Assembly (NCBI GenBank): GCA_963806045.1 | Contig: CAWDWP010000001.1 | Location: 744,001-808,000, forward strand | Direction of reading: 5' to 3' | DNA from: DATCHW01 sp963806045 | Lineage (GTDB): Bacteria; Bacteroidota; Ignavibacteria; Tepidaquicellales; Tepidaquicellaceae | Length of the DNA: 64,000 nucleotides | In this document: in pieces, positions 39,201 through 48,980 of the stretch | Numbering within the stretch: the stretch's first letter is position 1 | How the letters are laid out: every line of letters starts with the position of its first letter | The notes under the pieces: generated by a model | What the model was told of the DNA's origin: nothing | The model's input: the letters and a program-made list of their open reading frames with translations, nothing else | Databases searched by the model: none | Position numbers and translations under genes: made by a program

Positions 39201-40564
39201 ATTCCTTCAATTCTGATAATCCTTGAACTAATTTCAACAGGAAAAGTAGTCCTGTCTTTTTTCATATGCCGCGTTTCAAAAATCATTCCGCCTTCGACTT
39301 TTATAGTTTCTATAACTTCTTCGAGCTGTCTGATGGTATCAGGAGCTCTCAGTTCACGGACATTCAGTTTTAGTAATTCTTCCTTTGAATAACCGTATAA
39401 AGCGAGAGCTTTGTCGTTTATATCTATTACATCGAATTCCGAATTCATCAGAATTATAATGTCATTGGCATATTTATTCAGATATTCATAATGAATATTC
39501 AGGGCTTTCTTTTCTAATTCGGTTTCGTATTCTCTTTTATAAAACTTAGTTTGCTGATTTTTCCACCCAATGAACAGAACCGCACCGGTAGAAAAAATTA
39601 TAAGTATTATTAATAACGATATATATGTGAACTTAGTTTTTACAGGAGCCAGGATTTCATCCTTGTCTATCTTTGCAATAAGATGCCAGTTCGTTATAGG
39701 GATTTCGCTGATGTATGCAAATACTTCGACTCCCCTATAATCTTTCCCTTCTGCATTTCCATCTATTTCTTTTAATGCCTGTACTGCAATTATTTCATCC
39801 TGTTTAAAATCTAATTTAAATTTGAGCGCAGAATTTTTTACATATTTGAGGTCATTTAAAAATAATACTGAATCATTCTCATTTTTAATTATTTCTATTT
39901 CCGATGTTTTATAGATTGAATTGGAAAATTGTATCAGGGGATATAAATGTATTTCAGGATTTAGTTTTATTACCATTAAACCTATGGAAGGCAATAATGA
40001 ATCAGAACTATCGAAATTTAATAACGGAATTAGCAGGTTCAGATAAATCTTCCCATCCGAATTATCTATGTATAAATCAGTTATCGAAGGGGCAGGAATT
40101 TTTTGTTTAAGTGATTTTATCGTGTCAGGATTTACATTTGAAATTGTTGAATTTTCAGGATATGAGTAAACTTCATTGCCTTTCAGGTCAATAATATGAA
40201 TGCTCTGATAGTCACTGTTTTCGACCAGAGATTTTGACAAGTAATTTATCGAGTTACGGTTTTCTTTGGAATCAGGTTTCTTTATTAAAAAATCTAATTC
40301 CCTGAAATTAAACCGGTTATTCATTATATTTGCAGCTTCTTCCAGCTTATCCTTTTCCCAATCGGATATTTGGCCGGTTTTTAATTCCGCTATCGATTTT
40401 ACAATTTCTCTTGTTTGCTCCTCAGATTCGGATATTTGTCTTTTATAATACAGGTAACCTGTAATTCCAAGTATTACTGCTAAAACGCTTAAGAGATATA
40501 CAATAAACCAGGGGATATTTTTTCTCACAGGTAAATCCGGCTTAGTAATTTTACTCTGAATCAT
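36268..40564 (-). CDS. Membrane hybrid histidine kinase (Cache-PAS-GAF-PAS3-HK-REC), one frameshift
   Basis: Frames 40564-36716 and 36741-36268 join to ~1431 residues. Order: TM1 (~18-40), dCache-like extracytoplasmic domain (~41-305), TM2 (~308-330), PAS (~355-470, DIIILMNSEFDVIDIND), GAF (~478-640), three PAS (~658, ~793, ~916), HisKA (~1054-1120, ANMSHELRTPMSAILGF), HATPase_c (~1170-1270, GTGLGLTLT) and receiver (36640-36280, IVEDDLINLK, LILMDIGLKGLDG). The break at ~36722 is one extra T: A-N-E-P should follow QM. A phosphorelay kinase probably passing phosphate through its receiver; no Hpt domain is seen nearby. Confidence 0.88.
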
Positions 40565-40716
40565 CGATTTATTGGACTAAATTATCATAAAAAATAACTA
40601 AACCGATTGCAAATAGAAATTCTATTATAGCCGAATTCATATTATTTTATATACTCTGATTAAAATTGAAATTTCCTTAACAAAAACATATATTTAATAT
40701 CATAAAAGATATATAA

Positions 40717-41895
40717 ATGAAAAATGATGAGATTTTAATAGTCGAGGACGACATTCTCGCCGCTACGATCATTAAAAAAATGCTCTATAAGAGAAACTAT
40801 AAAGTTTCAAAAATTGTAGGTACCTCTTATGAAGCTATAGATTTTGTAAATATTACTCAGCCGGATCTTATTTTAATGGATATTTTCCTTAAAGACGATG
40901 TGGATGGTATTACTGCGGCGCAGAAAATCAGGGACAAATATGACATTCCAATCATTTATCTTACATCAGATTCCAGTGATGAAACAATTCAACGGGCGAA
41001 AATCACAGAGCCTTTCGGATATCTGCTAAAACCTGTCGATGAAAAAACTTTAATTACAAATGTAGAACTTACTCTTCAGAAACAGCATACTCATAATAAA
41101 AAAATTGTTGATACACTTAGAAAGGCAAATGACCAGCTTGAAAAGAGAGTGCAGGAAAGAACTATCGAACTACGGAAAACAAATGAAGAGCTTAAAGTGG
41201 AAATGAAACAGAGAATTCAGGCTGAAGAAGAGTTGAACAGAGCAGACCGGCTTGCTACAATCGGGAAGATGAGTGCCGTTCTTGCTCATGAAATCAGAAA
41301 TCCTTTAAACTCAATTAAAATTAATGTTGATATTCTGAATGGAACTCTTGATTTTAACGAGTCAAATAAAAGACGAATGCAAATAATACAAAAGGAAGTC
41401 ACACGGCTAGACGGCCTCGTTAAAGGAGTGCTTCTTTTTGCCAGGCAATCAGATCTGATAGTTTCTGATTTCAGCGTAAATAGCCTTTTCGAAAACATTG
41501 TCCATCAATTGAAACCGCAGTTAGATCAGAGAAATGTTAAACTTCAAAATAATACGGAAAACATGATTATTAATGCGGATAAAGAAAAATTAAAACAGGT
41601 TTTCCTGAATATGATATTAAATTCATTTGATGCAATCCCGGATTCAGGTGAAATTGAAATAAAAACAGAATGTAAAAACAAAAAATTCGTAGATATAATA
41701 ATAAGGGATAATGGTACAGGAATTATAAATCCTGAGAAAATATTTGATCCTTTTTATACAACAAAAAATATGGGGACGGGACTCGGACTCGCAATATCAC
41801 AAAATATTATTGAACAGCATAACGGTACATTGAAGCTAATATCTACAAAACAGGGGGAAACAATTTTCTGCGTTTCTTTGCCTGTAAAAAATTGA
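40717..41895 (+). CDS. REC-histidine kinase, NtrB-like partner of the sigma-54 activator
   Basis: 392 residues. An N-terminal receiver (residues 1-120; IVEDDILAA, LILMDIFLKDDVDG, Lys in LLKPVDE) is joined by a coiled-coil (~125-180) to HisKA with an NtrB-type H-box SAVLAHEIRNPLNSIK (~185-200) and HATPase_c (NMILNSFDAIPDSG, DNGTGI, GTGLGLAIS). No membrane segment. The activator gene begins 35 bases downstream, so the pair is surely co-expressed and probably cognate. The receiver suggests it can itself be driven by another kinase, e.g. the large hybrid kinase transcribed away from it at 36268-40564. Confidence 0.9.
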   Translation: MKNDEILIVEDDILAATIIKKMLYKRNYKVSKIVGTSYEAIDFVNITQPDLILMDIFLKDDVDGITAAQKIRDKYDIPIIYLTSDSSDETIQRAKITEPFGYLLKPVDEKTLITNVELTLQKQHTHNKKIVDTLRKANDQLEKRVQERTIELRKTNEELKVEMKQRIQAEEELNRADRLATIGKMSAVLAHEIRNPLNSIKINVDILNGTLDFNESNKRRMQIIQKEVTRLDGLVKGVLLFARQSDLIVSDFSVNSLFENIVHQLKPQLDQRNVKLQNNTENMIINADKEKLKQVFLNMILNSFDAIPDSGEIEIKTECKNKKFVDIIIRDNGTGIINPEKIFDPFYTTKNMGTGLGLAISQNIIEQHNGTLKLISTKQGETIFCVSLPVKN

Positions 41896-41930
41896 GATAA
41901 TTAAGAGTTTGAAAACTAAGTCATTTTAAA

Positions 41931-43274
41931 ATGCCGCACAGAATAATTGTAATTGATGATGATGAATCATCCAGAGAATCAATTTCTTCTTATTTAAAGG
42001 ATTTGGATTTTGAGTCTTACTCAGCTGAAGATGGCTTTAAAGGAATGGAGCTGGTGAAAATGAAAAATCCCGACCTCGTTATAACCGATATTAATATGCC
42101 GGGTATGAACGGGATTGAGGTTCTAACAAAAATTAAAGAATTCGATAACCTGATTCAGGTGATTGTAATAACTGCATTCGATGATATGAATTCAACTATT
42201 ACGGCTATGCAGCAGGGGGCTTATGATTATATAGAAAAGCCGATTGATATTTTAAGGCTAAAACTTTCGATTAAAAGAGCGCTTGAGAACAGGCAGTTAA
42301 GCCAGAAACTTGAATCATATGCACCAGAGGTTGACGAAAGTGCTGAGATTACTCAAACACTGATAGGTAAGTCTCCCCAAATGAGGGAAATATACAAAAA
42401 GATAGGCCAGGCATCTGCAACCCGCGTTACAGTTCTGATTCAGGGCGAAAGCGGAACAGGGAAAGAACTGGTTGCCAGAATAATACATAATTCAGGAATT
42501 ACAAAAGTAGAACCTTTTATCGCAATTAATTGTACAGCACTTCCGGAATCCCTGCTGGAAAGTGAATTATTCGGTCACATGAAAGGTTCTTTTACCGATG
42601 CCATAAAAGATAAACGCGGAAAATTTGAATTAGCCGGTGAAGGAACTATTTTTTTAGATGAAATATCAGAAATGTCTTTTAATCTCCAGGCTAAACTTCT
42701 GCGGGTGTTGCAGGAGCACGTTTTCGAAAGGGTCGGCGGAGAAACTCAGCTTACGATGAAAGCAAGAATAATTGCTGCTACTAATAAGGATTTGATGGAA
42801 CTTGTGAAAGAAAATAAATTTCGGGAAGACCTTTTTTACAGGCTTAATGTTTTTACAATATATCCTCCAAATTTACGGTCCAGAAAAGAAGACATTGAAT
42901 TGCTCGTTCGACATTTCCTTATAAAAATTAACACGATGCTTCACAAAAATGTAAGGAAAATTCCAGATGATGTCCTGGAAATTCTGAAAAACCACGACTG
43001 GAAAGGAAATGTAAGAGAGCTTGAGAATACTTTAATGCAGGCAATCGTGCTTTCTAAAGGAGATGTTCTGGAAAGAGAAAATCTATTGTTGAGCGATATT
43101 CAAAAAGAGGAAAGCAATGATGGGCTTGTTGGCTCTAACATTAAACTTGAAGCACTTGAAAGAAAACATATCGAAATAATTCTCAAAAAAACTGAAGGAG
43201 ATATTCGGGCTGCCTCTGAAATACTGGGAATAAGCCGTGCAACTCTCTATCGTAAACTTGACCTGTATAAGTAA
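41931..43274 (+). CDS. NtrC-type sigma-54 response regulator
   Basis: 447 residues. Receiver 1-120 (IDDDESS, Asp in LVITDINMPGMNG, Lys in EKPIDI); AAA+ domain ~145-380 with Walker A GESGTGKE, sigma-54-contact loop GSFTDA, Walker B GTIFLDEIS and the R-finger region FREDLFYRLNVF; C-terminal Fis-type helix-turn-helix (DIRAASEILGISRATLYRK). The usual loop is GAFTGA; Thr is kept but Gly5 is Asp. It should form a hexamer that opens sigma-54 promoters when phosphorylated. Two identical palindromes and a -24/-12 promoter lie directly downstream. Confidence 0.95.
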   Translation: MPHRIIVIDDDESSRESISSYLKDLDFESYSAEDGFKGMELVKMKNPDLVITDINMPGMNGIEVLTKIKEFDNLIQVIVITAFDDMNSTITAMQQGAYDYIEKPIDILRLKLSIKRALENRQLSQKLESYAPEVDESAEITQTLIGKSPQMREIYKKIGQASATRVTVLIQGESGTGKELVARIIHNSGITKVEPFIAINCTALPESLLESELFGHMKGSFTDAIKDKRGKFELAGEGTIFLDEISEMSFNLQAKLLRVLQEHVFERVGGETQLTMKARIIAATNKDLMELVKENKFREDLFYRLNVFTIYPPNLRSRKEDIELLVRHFLIKINTMLHKNVRKIPDDVLEILKNHDWKGNVRELENTLMQAIVLSKGDVLERENLLLSDIQKEESNDGLVGSNIKLEALERKHIEIILKKTEGDIRAASEILGISRATLYRKLDLYK

Positions 43275-43525
43275 TCAAAATTTTTGAAATATCCAATTTT
43301 CAAGAACTATTAGATTTTGTACACCTTTTCTTTATTAAACTGAGCTTTTCTCATTTATTCTAATTTGTTAATAAAATTCCCATTCTGGTTATTCAATTTA
43401 TTTACCCAATTTCAGAGGTTATTAACGCAGTTTAGAAAACCAAATATAGTCGAAATATTGTAAAAACATATAGTTTACTTAATAATTTCCCATAAAGCGA
43501 ATTAGGAAAATCTTCTTATTTGTCA

Positions 43526-43560
43526 TCTCAATTTGAGAATTTTATCATCTCAATTTGAGA
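43526..43560 (+). promoter_or_regulatory. Two identical palindromic activator-binding sites
   Basis: TCTCAATTTGAGA occurs at 43526-43538 and 43548-43560, start-to-start 22 bases, about two helical turns, so two dimers could bind the same DNA face. The second ends 50 bases before the -24 element. The sites sit right behind the NtrC-type gene, as expected for its own upstream activating sequence. Confidence 0.75.
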
Positions 43561-43610
43561 TGGAAAACCTTTATAATGTGGATTTTCTTCATAAAAACGA
43601 ACATTTTATT

Positions 43611-43626
43611 TGGCATTCAGATTGCT
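43611..43626 (+). promoter_or_regulatory. Sigma-54 (-24/-12) promoter
   Basis: TGGCATTCAGATTGCT matches TGGCAC-N5-TTGCW with one difference, invariant GG and GC present and spacing exact. Transcription should start near 43638, 34 bases before the first micropeptide gene. Confidence 0.8.
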
Positions 43627-43671
43627 ATTAACAATACTGAAAGTAAAATTTAAAACGAAAGGTAATTGAAA

Positions 43672-43779
43672 ATGATTCACTCTAATGCAGAAATAACAAA
43701 ATCATCAAAATTTGAAATAAGCTCAATAGTAATTATTGCTTGTCTTATTGTAGTCTTATTTGTTGGTTTTATTGCTTAA
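43672..43779 (+). CDS. Micropeptide 1: 35-residue single-pass membrane peptide
   Basis: ATG at 43672 follows an AAAGG ribosome binding site. The peptide has a polar, lysine-containing N-terminus (MIHSNAEITKSSKFE), then ISSIVIIACLIVVLF and a GFIA end: one transmembrane helix with a single Cys. It is the first gene after a sigma-54 promoter and is a clear paralogue of the next small gene (shared K-S-x-K-F-E-I-S-S-x-V-I-I-A-C-L-I-V-V-L-F). Conservation of protein sequence with silent changes between copies argues that it is translated. Function unknown; a kinase-modulating or toxin-like membrane peptide is possible. Confidence 0.7.
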   Translation: MIHSNAEITKSSKFEISSIVIIACLIVVLFVGFIA

Positions 43780-43818
43780 AAATACCCGAAAATTAACTAA
43801 AAAAAGAAAGGGAACAAA

Positions 43819-43929
43819 ATGTTACATTTAGACGAAAAGATAACACATAAATCCAAATTTGAGATTAGTTCTATGGTTATTATTGCTTGTCTTATAGTTG
43901 TTTTATTTCTCGGGTTTATTATAAAATAA
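43819..43929 (+). CDS. Micropeptide 2: 36-residue paralogue of micropeptide 1
   Basis: ATG at 43819 with an AAAGGGA ribosome binding site. MLHLDEKITHKSKFE is followed by the transmembrane stretch ISSMVIIACLIVVLF and GFIIK. It differs from micropeptide 1 mostly in the first ten residues and keeps the single Cys and the KFEISS junction. It lies 39 bases after micropeptide 1 and 39 bases before the receiver gene, so the three form one operon. Confidence 0.7.
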   Translation: MLHLDEKITHKSKFEISSMVIIACLIVVLFLGFIIK

Positions 43930-43968
43930 AAAGAAAAAATCAGAAGGAATTTTGAATTTAAAAAAAGA

Positions 43969-44334
43969 ATGAAAAGAATACTAATAATAGATGATGACTC
44001 TTCCACCACAGAATCAATAAGTTCTTATTTACGTGAAATAGGTTATGATGTGGCAACAGCAGCTAACGGAATTGAAGGGTTAGAAATGGTAAAGAAGTTT
44101 GATCCGGACCTTATAATTTCAGATATCAGGATGCCAAAATTGAACGGAGTTGAGTTGTATTTTGTACTCAAAGGAATGAAATTCAACAAACCTATAATTT
44201 TTATTTCGTCTTATGATTTTAAAGATGCAGAATCAAGTAGTCTTAGAATAACGGCTTATATAGAAAAACCAATAAACATTTTTGAACTGGATGATTATAT
44301 AAAGCAAGCATTGGTAAAATCTGATGCAGCTTAG
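43969..44334 (+). CDS. Stand-alone receiver (CheY-like) protein
   Basis: 121 residues, receiver domain only: acidic pocket IIDDDSSTT, phospho-Asp in LIISDIRMPKLNG (~residue 54), Lys in IEKPINI. Its N-terminal half closely resembles the receiver of the NtrC-type protein at 41931 (ESISSYL, DGFKGMELVKMKNPDLVITDI versus NGIEGLEMVKKFDPDLIISDI), so it probably arose by duplication from it and may compete for the same kinase phosphate, giving feedback. It is the third gene of the sigma-54-driven unit and is followed by a terminator. Confidence 0.9.
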   Translation: MKRILIIDDDSSTTESISSYLREIGYDVATAANGIEGLEMVKKFDPDLIISDIRMPKLNGVELYFVLKGMKFNKPIIFISSYDFKDAESSSLRITAYIEKPINIFELDDYIKQALVKSDAA

Positions 44335-44851
44335 TTAGCTTTAAAAGATTTTTAAAAGTATAAAATGTTCTTTAAGAATATAAAAAAAGAGTTTCAGATT
44401 TTCATTCTGTGGCTGTGATAATAAATGATATACCCTGAGTATAGAATAGGGGTTCTTAATAGAATCCCTATTTTGAGGGGTTTAAAATCTTAGTCTTTTA
44501 ATCCACTGAATGTAAAATCTGGTTAATAAGGATTAATATAATCCAAGATCTTTCGCAATGTAAGGAAAATTTTAATCGATTTCTTAAGACGCAACATATA
44601 ACGCATAACAATCCTTACCCCTTCGACTTCAAGCCCTGATTCCCGTAAAATCAGGGCTTATCTTTTATACAGCAGTTTTTCATAAATATTTAATTTTGAA
44701 GATTTTATTGAAGTTATTTCGCAAATCGATAAGTTGATTTAAAATCAATTTTTCACGATTAAATTACGTAAATTATTAAATTATTTTATTCAGATTTATG
44801 TTATATAATATTGAGAAGTTTATATTTTTTTAATAACTTATATCATAATAC
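44335..44851. other. Gene-free spacer before aceE
   Basis: No coding frame seen. Besides the operon terminator it contains a second hairpin, AAGCCCTGA (44631-44639) with TCAGGGCTT (44651-44659), followed by ATCTTTTAT. The 190 bases after that are very AT-rich and should carry the aceE promoter. Confidence 0.6.
44445..44474 (+). terminator. Terminator of the micropeptide-receiver operon
   Basis: AATAGGGGTTCT (44445-44456), loop TAAT, AGAATCCCTATT (44461-44472) pairs over 12 positions with one G-T wobble, ending in TTTT. Confidence 0.8.
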
Positions 44852-47556
44852 GTGTCTGAAAATTATAATATTAAAATGGATACTAAAAATATTTCCGGAA
44901 ACGATAATGAAAAAATTTTAGAGAATCAGGAGTGGATAGAATCATTCGAAGCAATTTATAAAAATGAAGGACCCGAACGGGTAAAAGAACTCATAGATTT
45001 GCTTGAATCGCAGGCAAAAAGATATGGAATAAAAACCGATTATACTGCAAATACGCCTTATATTAATACTATTCCTAAATCTGAACAACCTGTCTTCCCG
45101 GGCAATAGGGAAATTGAACGTCGTATAAAAAGTATTATAAGATGGAATGCTATGGCGATTGTAGTTCGTGCTAATAGGGAATTAAGCGGGATTGGAGGAC
45201 ACATATCGACTTTTGCCTCCTCGGCTACTCTGTACGAAGTAGGATTTAATCATTTTTTTAAAGGAAAGAATGACAAAAGCGGGGGCGATATAATTTACTT
45301 TCAGGGACATGCATCACCAGGAATCTATTCACGTGCTTTTCTTGAAGGCAGATTATCCGAAAAGGATTTAATCGCTTTCAGAAGGGAATTGTCGAAAGAT
45401 TTGAAGGGTCTTTCTTCTTATCCGCATCCCTGGCTTATGCCGGATTTCTGGGAATTTCCAACTGTATCGATGGGATTAGGTCCGATTATGTCAATTTATC
45501 AGGCAAGATTTAATAAATATCTTCTGGACCGGGGCTTAGCAGATACTATCGAATCAAAAAATTTGGACATTTCTTGGTGATGGAGAGACAGATGAACCGG
45601 AATCTCTCGGTGCAATCACACTCGCGTCACGCGAAAAGCTTGATAACCTCATATTTGTAATTAATTGCAACCTGCAAAGGCTTGATGGACCTGTCAGAGG
45701 AAACGGAAAAATTATTCAGGAACTTGAAGCCGCATTCAGAGGTGCAGGATGGAATGTAATAAAAGTCATCTGGGGAGAAGACTGGGATCCTCTGCTTGAA
45801 AAAGATGAAAGCGGATTGCTGATGAGGCGAATGCAGGAAGTCGTCGATGGACAATACCAGAAATATACTGTTTCAGACGGTTCTTATATCAGAAAAGACT
45901 TCTTCGAAAAATATCCGGAAGTTGCTGTATTAGTTAAGAATTTATCCGATGAACAGCTTCGTAAATTACCGAAGAGGCGGACATGACCCTGAAAAAGTTT
46001 ATGCTGCATACAAAGCGGCAGTTGAACACAAAGGTTCGCCAACTGTTATTCTTGCACAGACTATCAAAGGATACGGTCTTGGTGAAGCAGGGGAAGGAAG
46101 AAATATCACTCATCAGCAAAAAAAACTAAACGAAGAAGAACTTAGAGAATTCAGAAGCAGATTCGGAATTCCTGTCTCAGATGATGAAGTATCGGGCGTT
46201 CCTTTTTACAAGCCATCCGAAAATTCTCCTGAAATAAAATATCTGAAAGAAAGAAGAGAAAAATTGGGAGGTTTTGTTCCACAACGGATTAATAAAACTA
46301 ATACCTTGAATACCCCTCCTGACTCTGTATTTAACGAATTTTATCAGGGTTCAGGTGAAAGAGAAATTGCCACAACAATGAGTTTTGTTCATCTTCTTTC
46401 AAAACTCCTAAAAGATAAAGATATTGGAAAATATGTAGTTCCTATAGTTCCTGATGAAGCGAGAACATTCGGAATGGAATCCCTGTTCAGGCAGGTTGGA
46501 ATTTATTCTCACATTGGGCAGCTTTATGAACCGGTTGATAGGGAAAGTTTACTTTATTATAAAGAAGAAAAAACCGGTGCAATTCTTGAAGAAGGAATCA
46601 GCGAAGCCGGCTCGATGAGTTCATTCATTGCTGCAGGTACTTCATATGCGACCCATGGTGTAAGTATGATACCATTCTTCATATTTTATTCGATGTTCGG
46701 ATTTCAGAGGATTGGAGACCTTATATGGGCTGCTGCTGATATGCGGACAAAAGGTTTTCTTGTAGGGGGTACATCCGGCAAGACGACTCTTGCCGGTGAA
46801 GGACTTCAGCATCAGGATGGACACAGTCACGTACTTGCTTTACCTGTTCCTAATCTGAAGGCGTATGACCCGGCTTTTGCATACGAAATTGCAGTTATCG
46901 TTAAAGATGGTATATACAGAATGTTTGAAAAACAGGAGAATATTTTTTATTATATTACTGTAATGAATGAATTCTATAAAATGCCTCCTATGCCAAAAGG
47001 TTGTGAAGAGGGAATATTGAAAGGTATTTATAAATTTAAAGAATCAGAAATTCCCGCGAAGCAAAAACTCCATCTGTTTGGCAGTGGTACTATTCTGAAT
47101 GAAGTGATAAAAGCACAGCATATATTAGCTGACAAATACGGAATTCCCGCTGATGTATGGAGCGTTACAAGTTATAAAGAACTTCTTCGGGATGCTCAGG
47201 ATTGCGAAAGATGGAATATGCTGCACCCTGATTCGGAACCAAAAATTCCATATATAAAGAAAGCGCTTGAAAATGAAGAAGGATTTTTTGTTGCTGCATC
47301 GGATTATATGAAAATTCTTCCTGAATCGATTAGTAAATGGATTCCGGGAGATATCATTTCACTCGGAACTGACGGTTTCGGAAGGAGTGATGGAAGAGCG
47401 CAATTAAGAAATTTCTTTGAGGTGGATGCAAAATACATTACTATCTCAGCTTTATATCTGATGTCAAAGCATGGTAAAATTAAAACATCATTCGTAAAGC
47501 AAGCTGCGAAAGATTTAGGAATTGATACTGAAAAACCAAATCCGGTAATTTCGTAA
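44852..47556 (+). CDS. aceE: Pyruvate dehydrogenase E1 (homodimeric type), two frameshifts
   Basis: Three frames (44852-45580, ~45560-45950, 45949-47556) give ~900 residues, the full AceE length. Landmarks: HISTFASSATLYEVGFNHFF, GHASPGIYSRAFLEGRL, the thiamine-diphosphate motif FLGDGETDEPES (visible after dropping one A near 45558), VINCNLQRLDGPVRGN, RRGGHDPEKVYAAY (after dropping one C near 45970) and the C-terminal DGFGRSDGRAQLR. It decarboxylates pyruvate and acetylates the E2 lipoyl group. aceF follows 55 bases later. The start is GTG 44852; ATG 44876 is an alternative. Two +1 indels in such a gene look like sequence errors. Confidence 0.92.
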
Positions 47557-47611
47557 ATTGGGTATCCTCAAAAAGTTTTGGTGTTAAAGAAAATAATATA
47601 AAAATAAGTTT

Positions 47612-48898
47612 ATGATAAAAGAAATCAGGTTACCTGAAATATCGGAAACAATTCATGCCGGTTCGGTTGTTAAAGTGCTTGTATCAGTGGGTGATAAAAT
47701 AGATGAGGACCAGCCGATAATAGAACTTGAAACAGAAAAAGCAATGTTTGAAGTGCCCTCGACTGAAAAAGGTACTATAACTGATATACTTATAAAAGAA
47801 GGTGATAGTATTGAAGTAGGGCAGACCATAATAAAAGTGGAATCAGACGAGATATCAGTTAAACCTGCCCCGGAAATTCCTTCACCGGTTTCTAAACCTG
47901 TTGAAGCCGAAAATATTTCACCTGTTACTTCACCGAAAAAAGAAAAAGTAAAAGATTTACCAAAAGAAAAAATTAAACCGGAAATTATTTCAATAGCAGC
48001 GGAAGCAAAAGAGCCAAATAGTGAGGATTTGGTAAATGCATCACCGGGAGTAAGGAAATTTACCAGAGAACTGGGCGTAGATTTGAAAGATGTTCCCGAA
48101 ACGGATAATGACGGCAGAATAACAGAAAAAGAAGTGAAGAATTATGTGAAAACAGTTTTCGAATCCGGAGCAACAAAATCTCCTGCGATTCAGCTTCCTG
48201 ATTTTTCAAGATGGGGAGAGATTAGAAGAGAGCCTATGAGTAAAGTCCGTTCCATAACTGCTAAAAGTATGATTATTTCTTTATCGATTCCACAGGTCAC
48301 ACAATATGATAAAGCCGACATTTCAGAACTAGAAGAATTCCGTACAAAACAAACATCAAAATCTAAGTCTGATGTTAAAGTTACTGTTACATCTATATTG
48401 TTACGAGTTATCTCCTCGGCTCTAAGGCAATTCCCGCAGTTTAATGCAAGCATAGATATGGCAACTGAAGAAATTATTTATAAAAATTATTGCAATATAG
48501 GGGTGGCAGTTGATACTGACAGAGGTCTGCTGGTTCCCGTTGTCCGTAATGTTGACAAAAAAAATGTTATTGAACTTTCTACAGAGCTAGCTGAACTGTC
48601 ATCAAAAGCCCGGAATAAAAAAATTACACCCGATGAAATGGAAGGTGGAAATTTTACAATATCAAATCTCGGGGGCATTGGGGGTACTTCATTTTCCCCG
48701 ATTGTCTACCCTCCGCAAGTTGCAATTCTCGGAGTATCAAGATCCGGTATCGAAGCAGTTTGGGTAGAAGATAAGTTCGAACCAAGATTAATATTACCGG
48801 TTTCACTTACATATGATCACAGGATAATAGATGGTGCAGACGGTGCAAGATTCCTCCGGTGGGTATGTGACGCTCTTGAAAATCCTTTCTTGATATAG
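47612..48898 (+). CDS. aceF: Dihydrolipoyllysine acetyltransferase (PDH E2)
   Basis: 428 residues: one lipoyl domain (1-80) with the lipoylated Lys in ELETEKAMFEVP (~residue 44), a Pro/Lys/Glu-rich linker, an E1/E3-binding domain (~143-180, ASPGVRKFTRELGVDL), and the catalytic acetyltransferase domain (~200-428) ending with the HRxxDG motif in TYDHRIIDGADGARFL. It takes acetyl groups from AceE and passes them to CoA. No E3 (lipoamide dehydrogenase) gene is nearby, so E3 is encoded elsewhere. Confidence 0.93.
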   Translation: MIKEIRLPEISETIHAGSVVKVLVSVGDKIDEDQPIIELETEKAMFEVPSTEKGTITDILIKEGDSIEVGQTIIKVESDEISVKPAPEIPSPVSKPVEAENISPVTSPKKEKVKDLPKEKIKPEIISIAAEAKEPNSEDLVNASPGVRKFTRELGVDLKDVPETDNDGRITEKEVKNYVKTVFESGATKSPAIQLPDFSRWGEIRREPMSKVRSITAKSMIISLSIPQVTQYDKADISELEEFRTKQTSKSKSDVKVTVTSILLRVISSALRQFPQFNASIDMATEEIIYKNYCNIGVAVDTDRGLLVPVVRNVDKKNVIELSTELAELSSKARNKKITPDEMEGGNFTISNLGGIGGTSFSPIVYPPQVAILGVSRSGIEAVWVEDKFEPRLILPVSLTYDHRIIDGADGARFLRWVCDALENPFLI

Positions 48899-48980
48899 AA
48901 GGGATTTAATGTATATATTAAAAAACTTAATAATTGTTTTAAGAATCTTTATTTGTTATCTTTATTAAAATAGATATTAA

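Larger units (their letters stand above)
43275..43671. other. Spacer with sigma-54 regulatory region
   Basis: No gene. The first 250 bases are featureless AT-rich sequence; the rest holds the paired palindromes (43526-43560) and the -24/-12 element (43611-43626). Confidence 0.7.

Noticed and set aside
44852..47556. aceE as a pseudogene or as a gene with programmed frameshifts
   Set aside because: All active-site motifs are present across the three frames and both breaks are simple +1 indels without slippery sites; sequence error is simpler.
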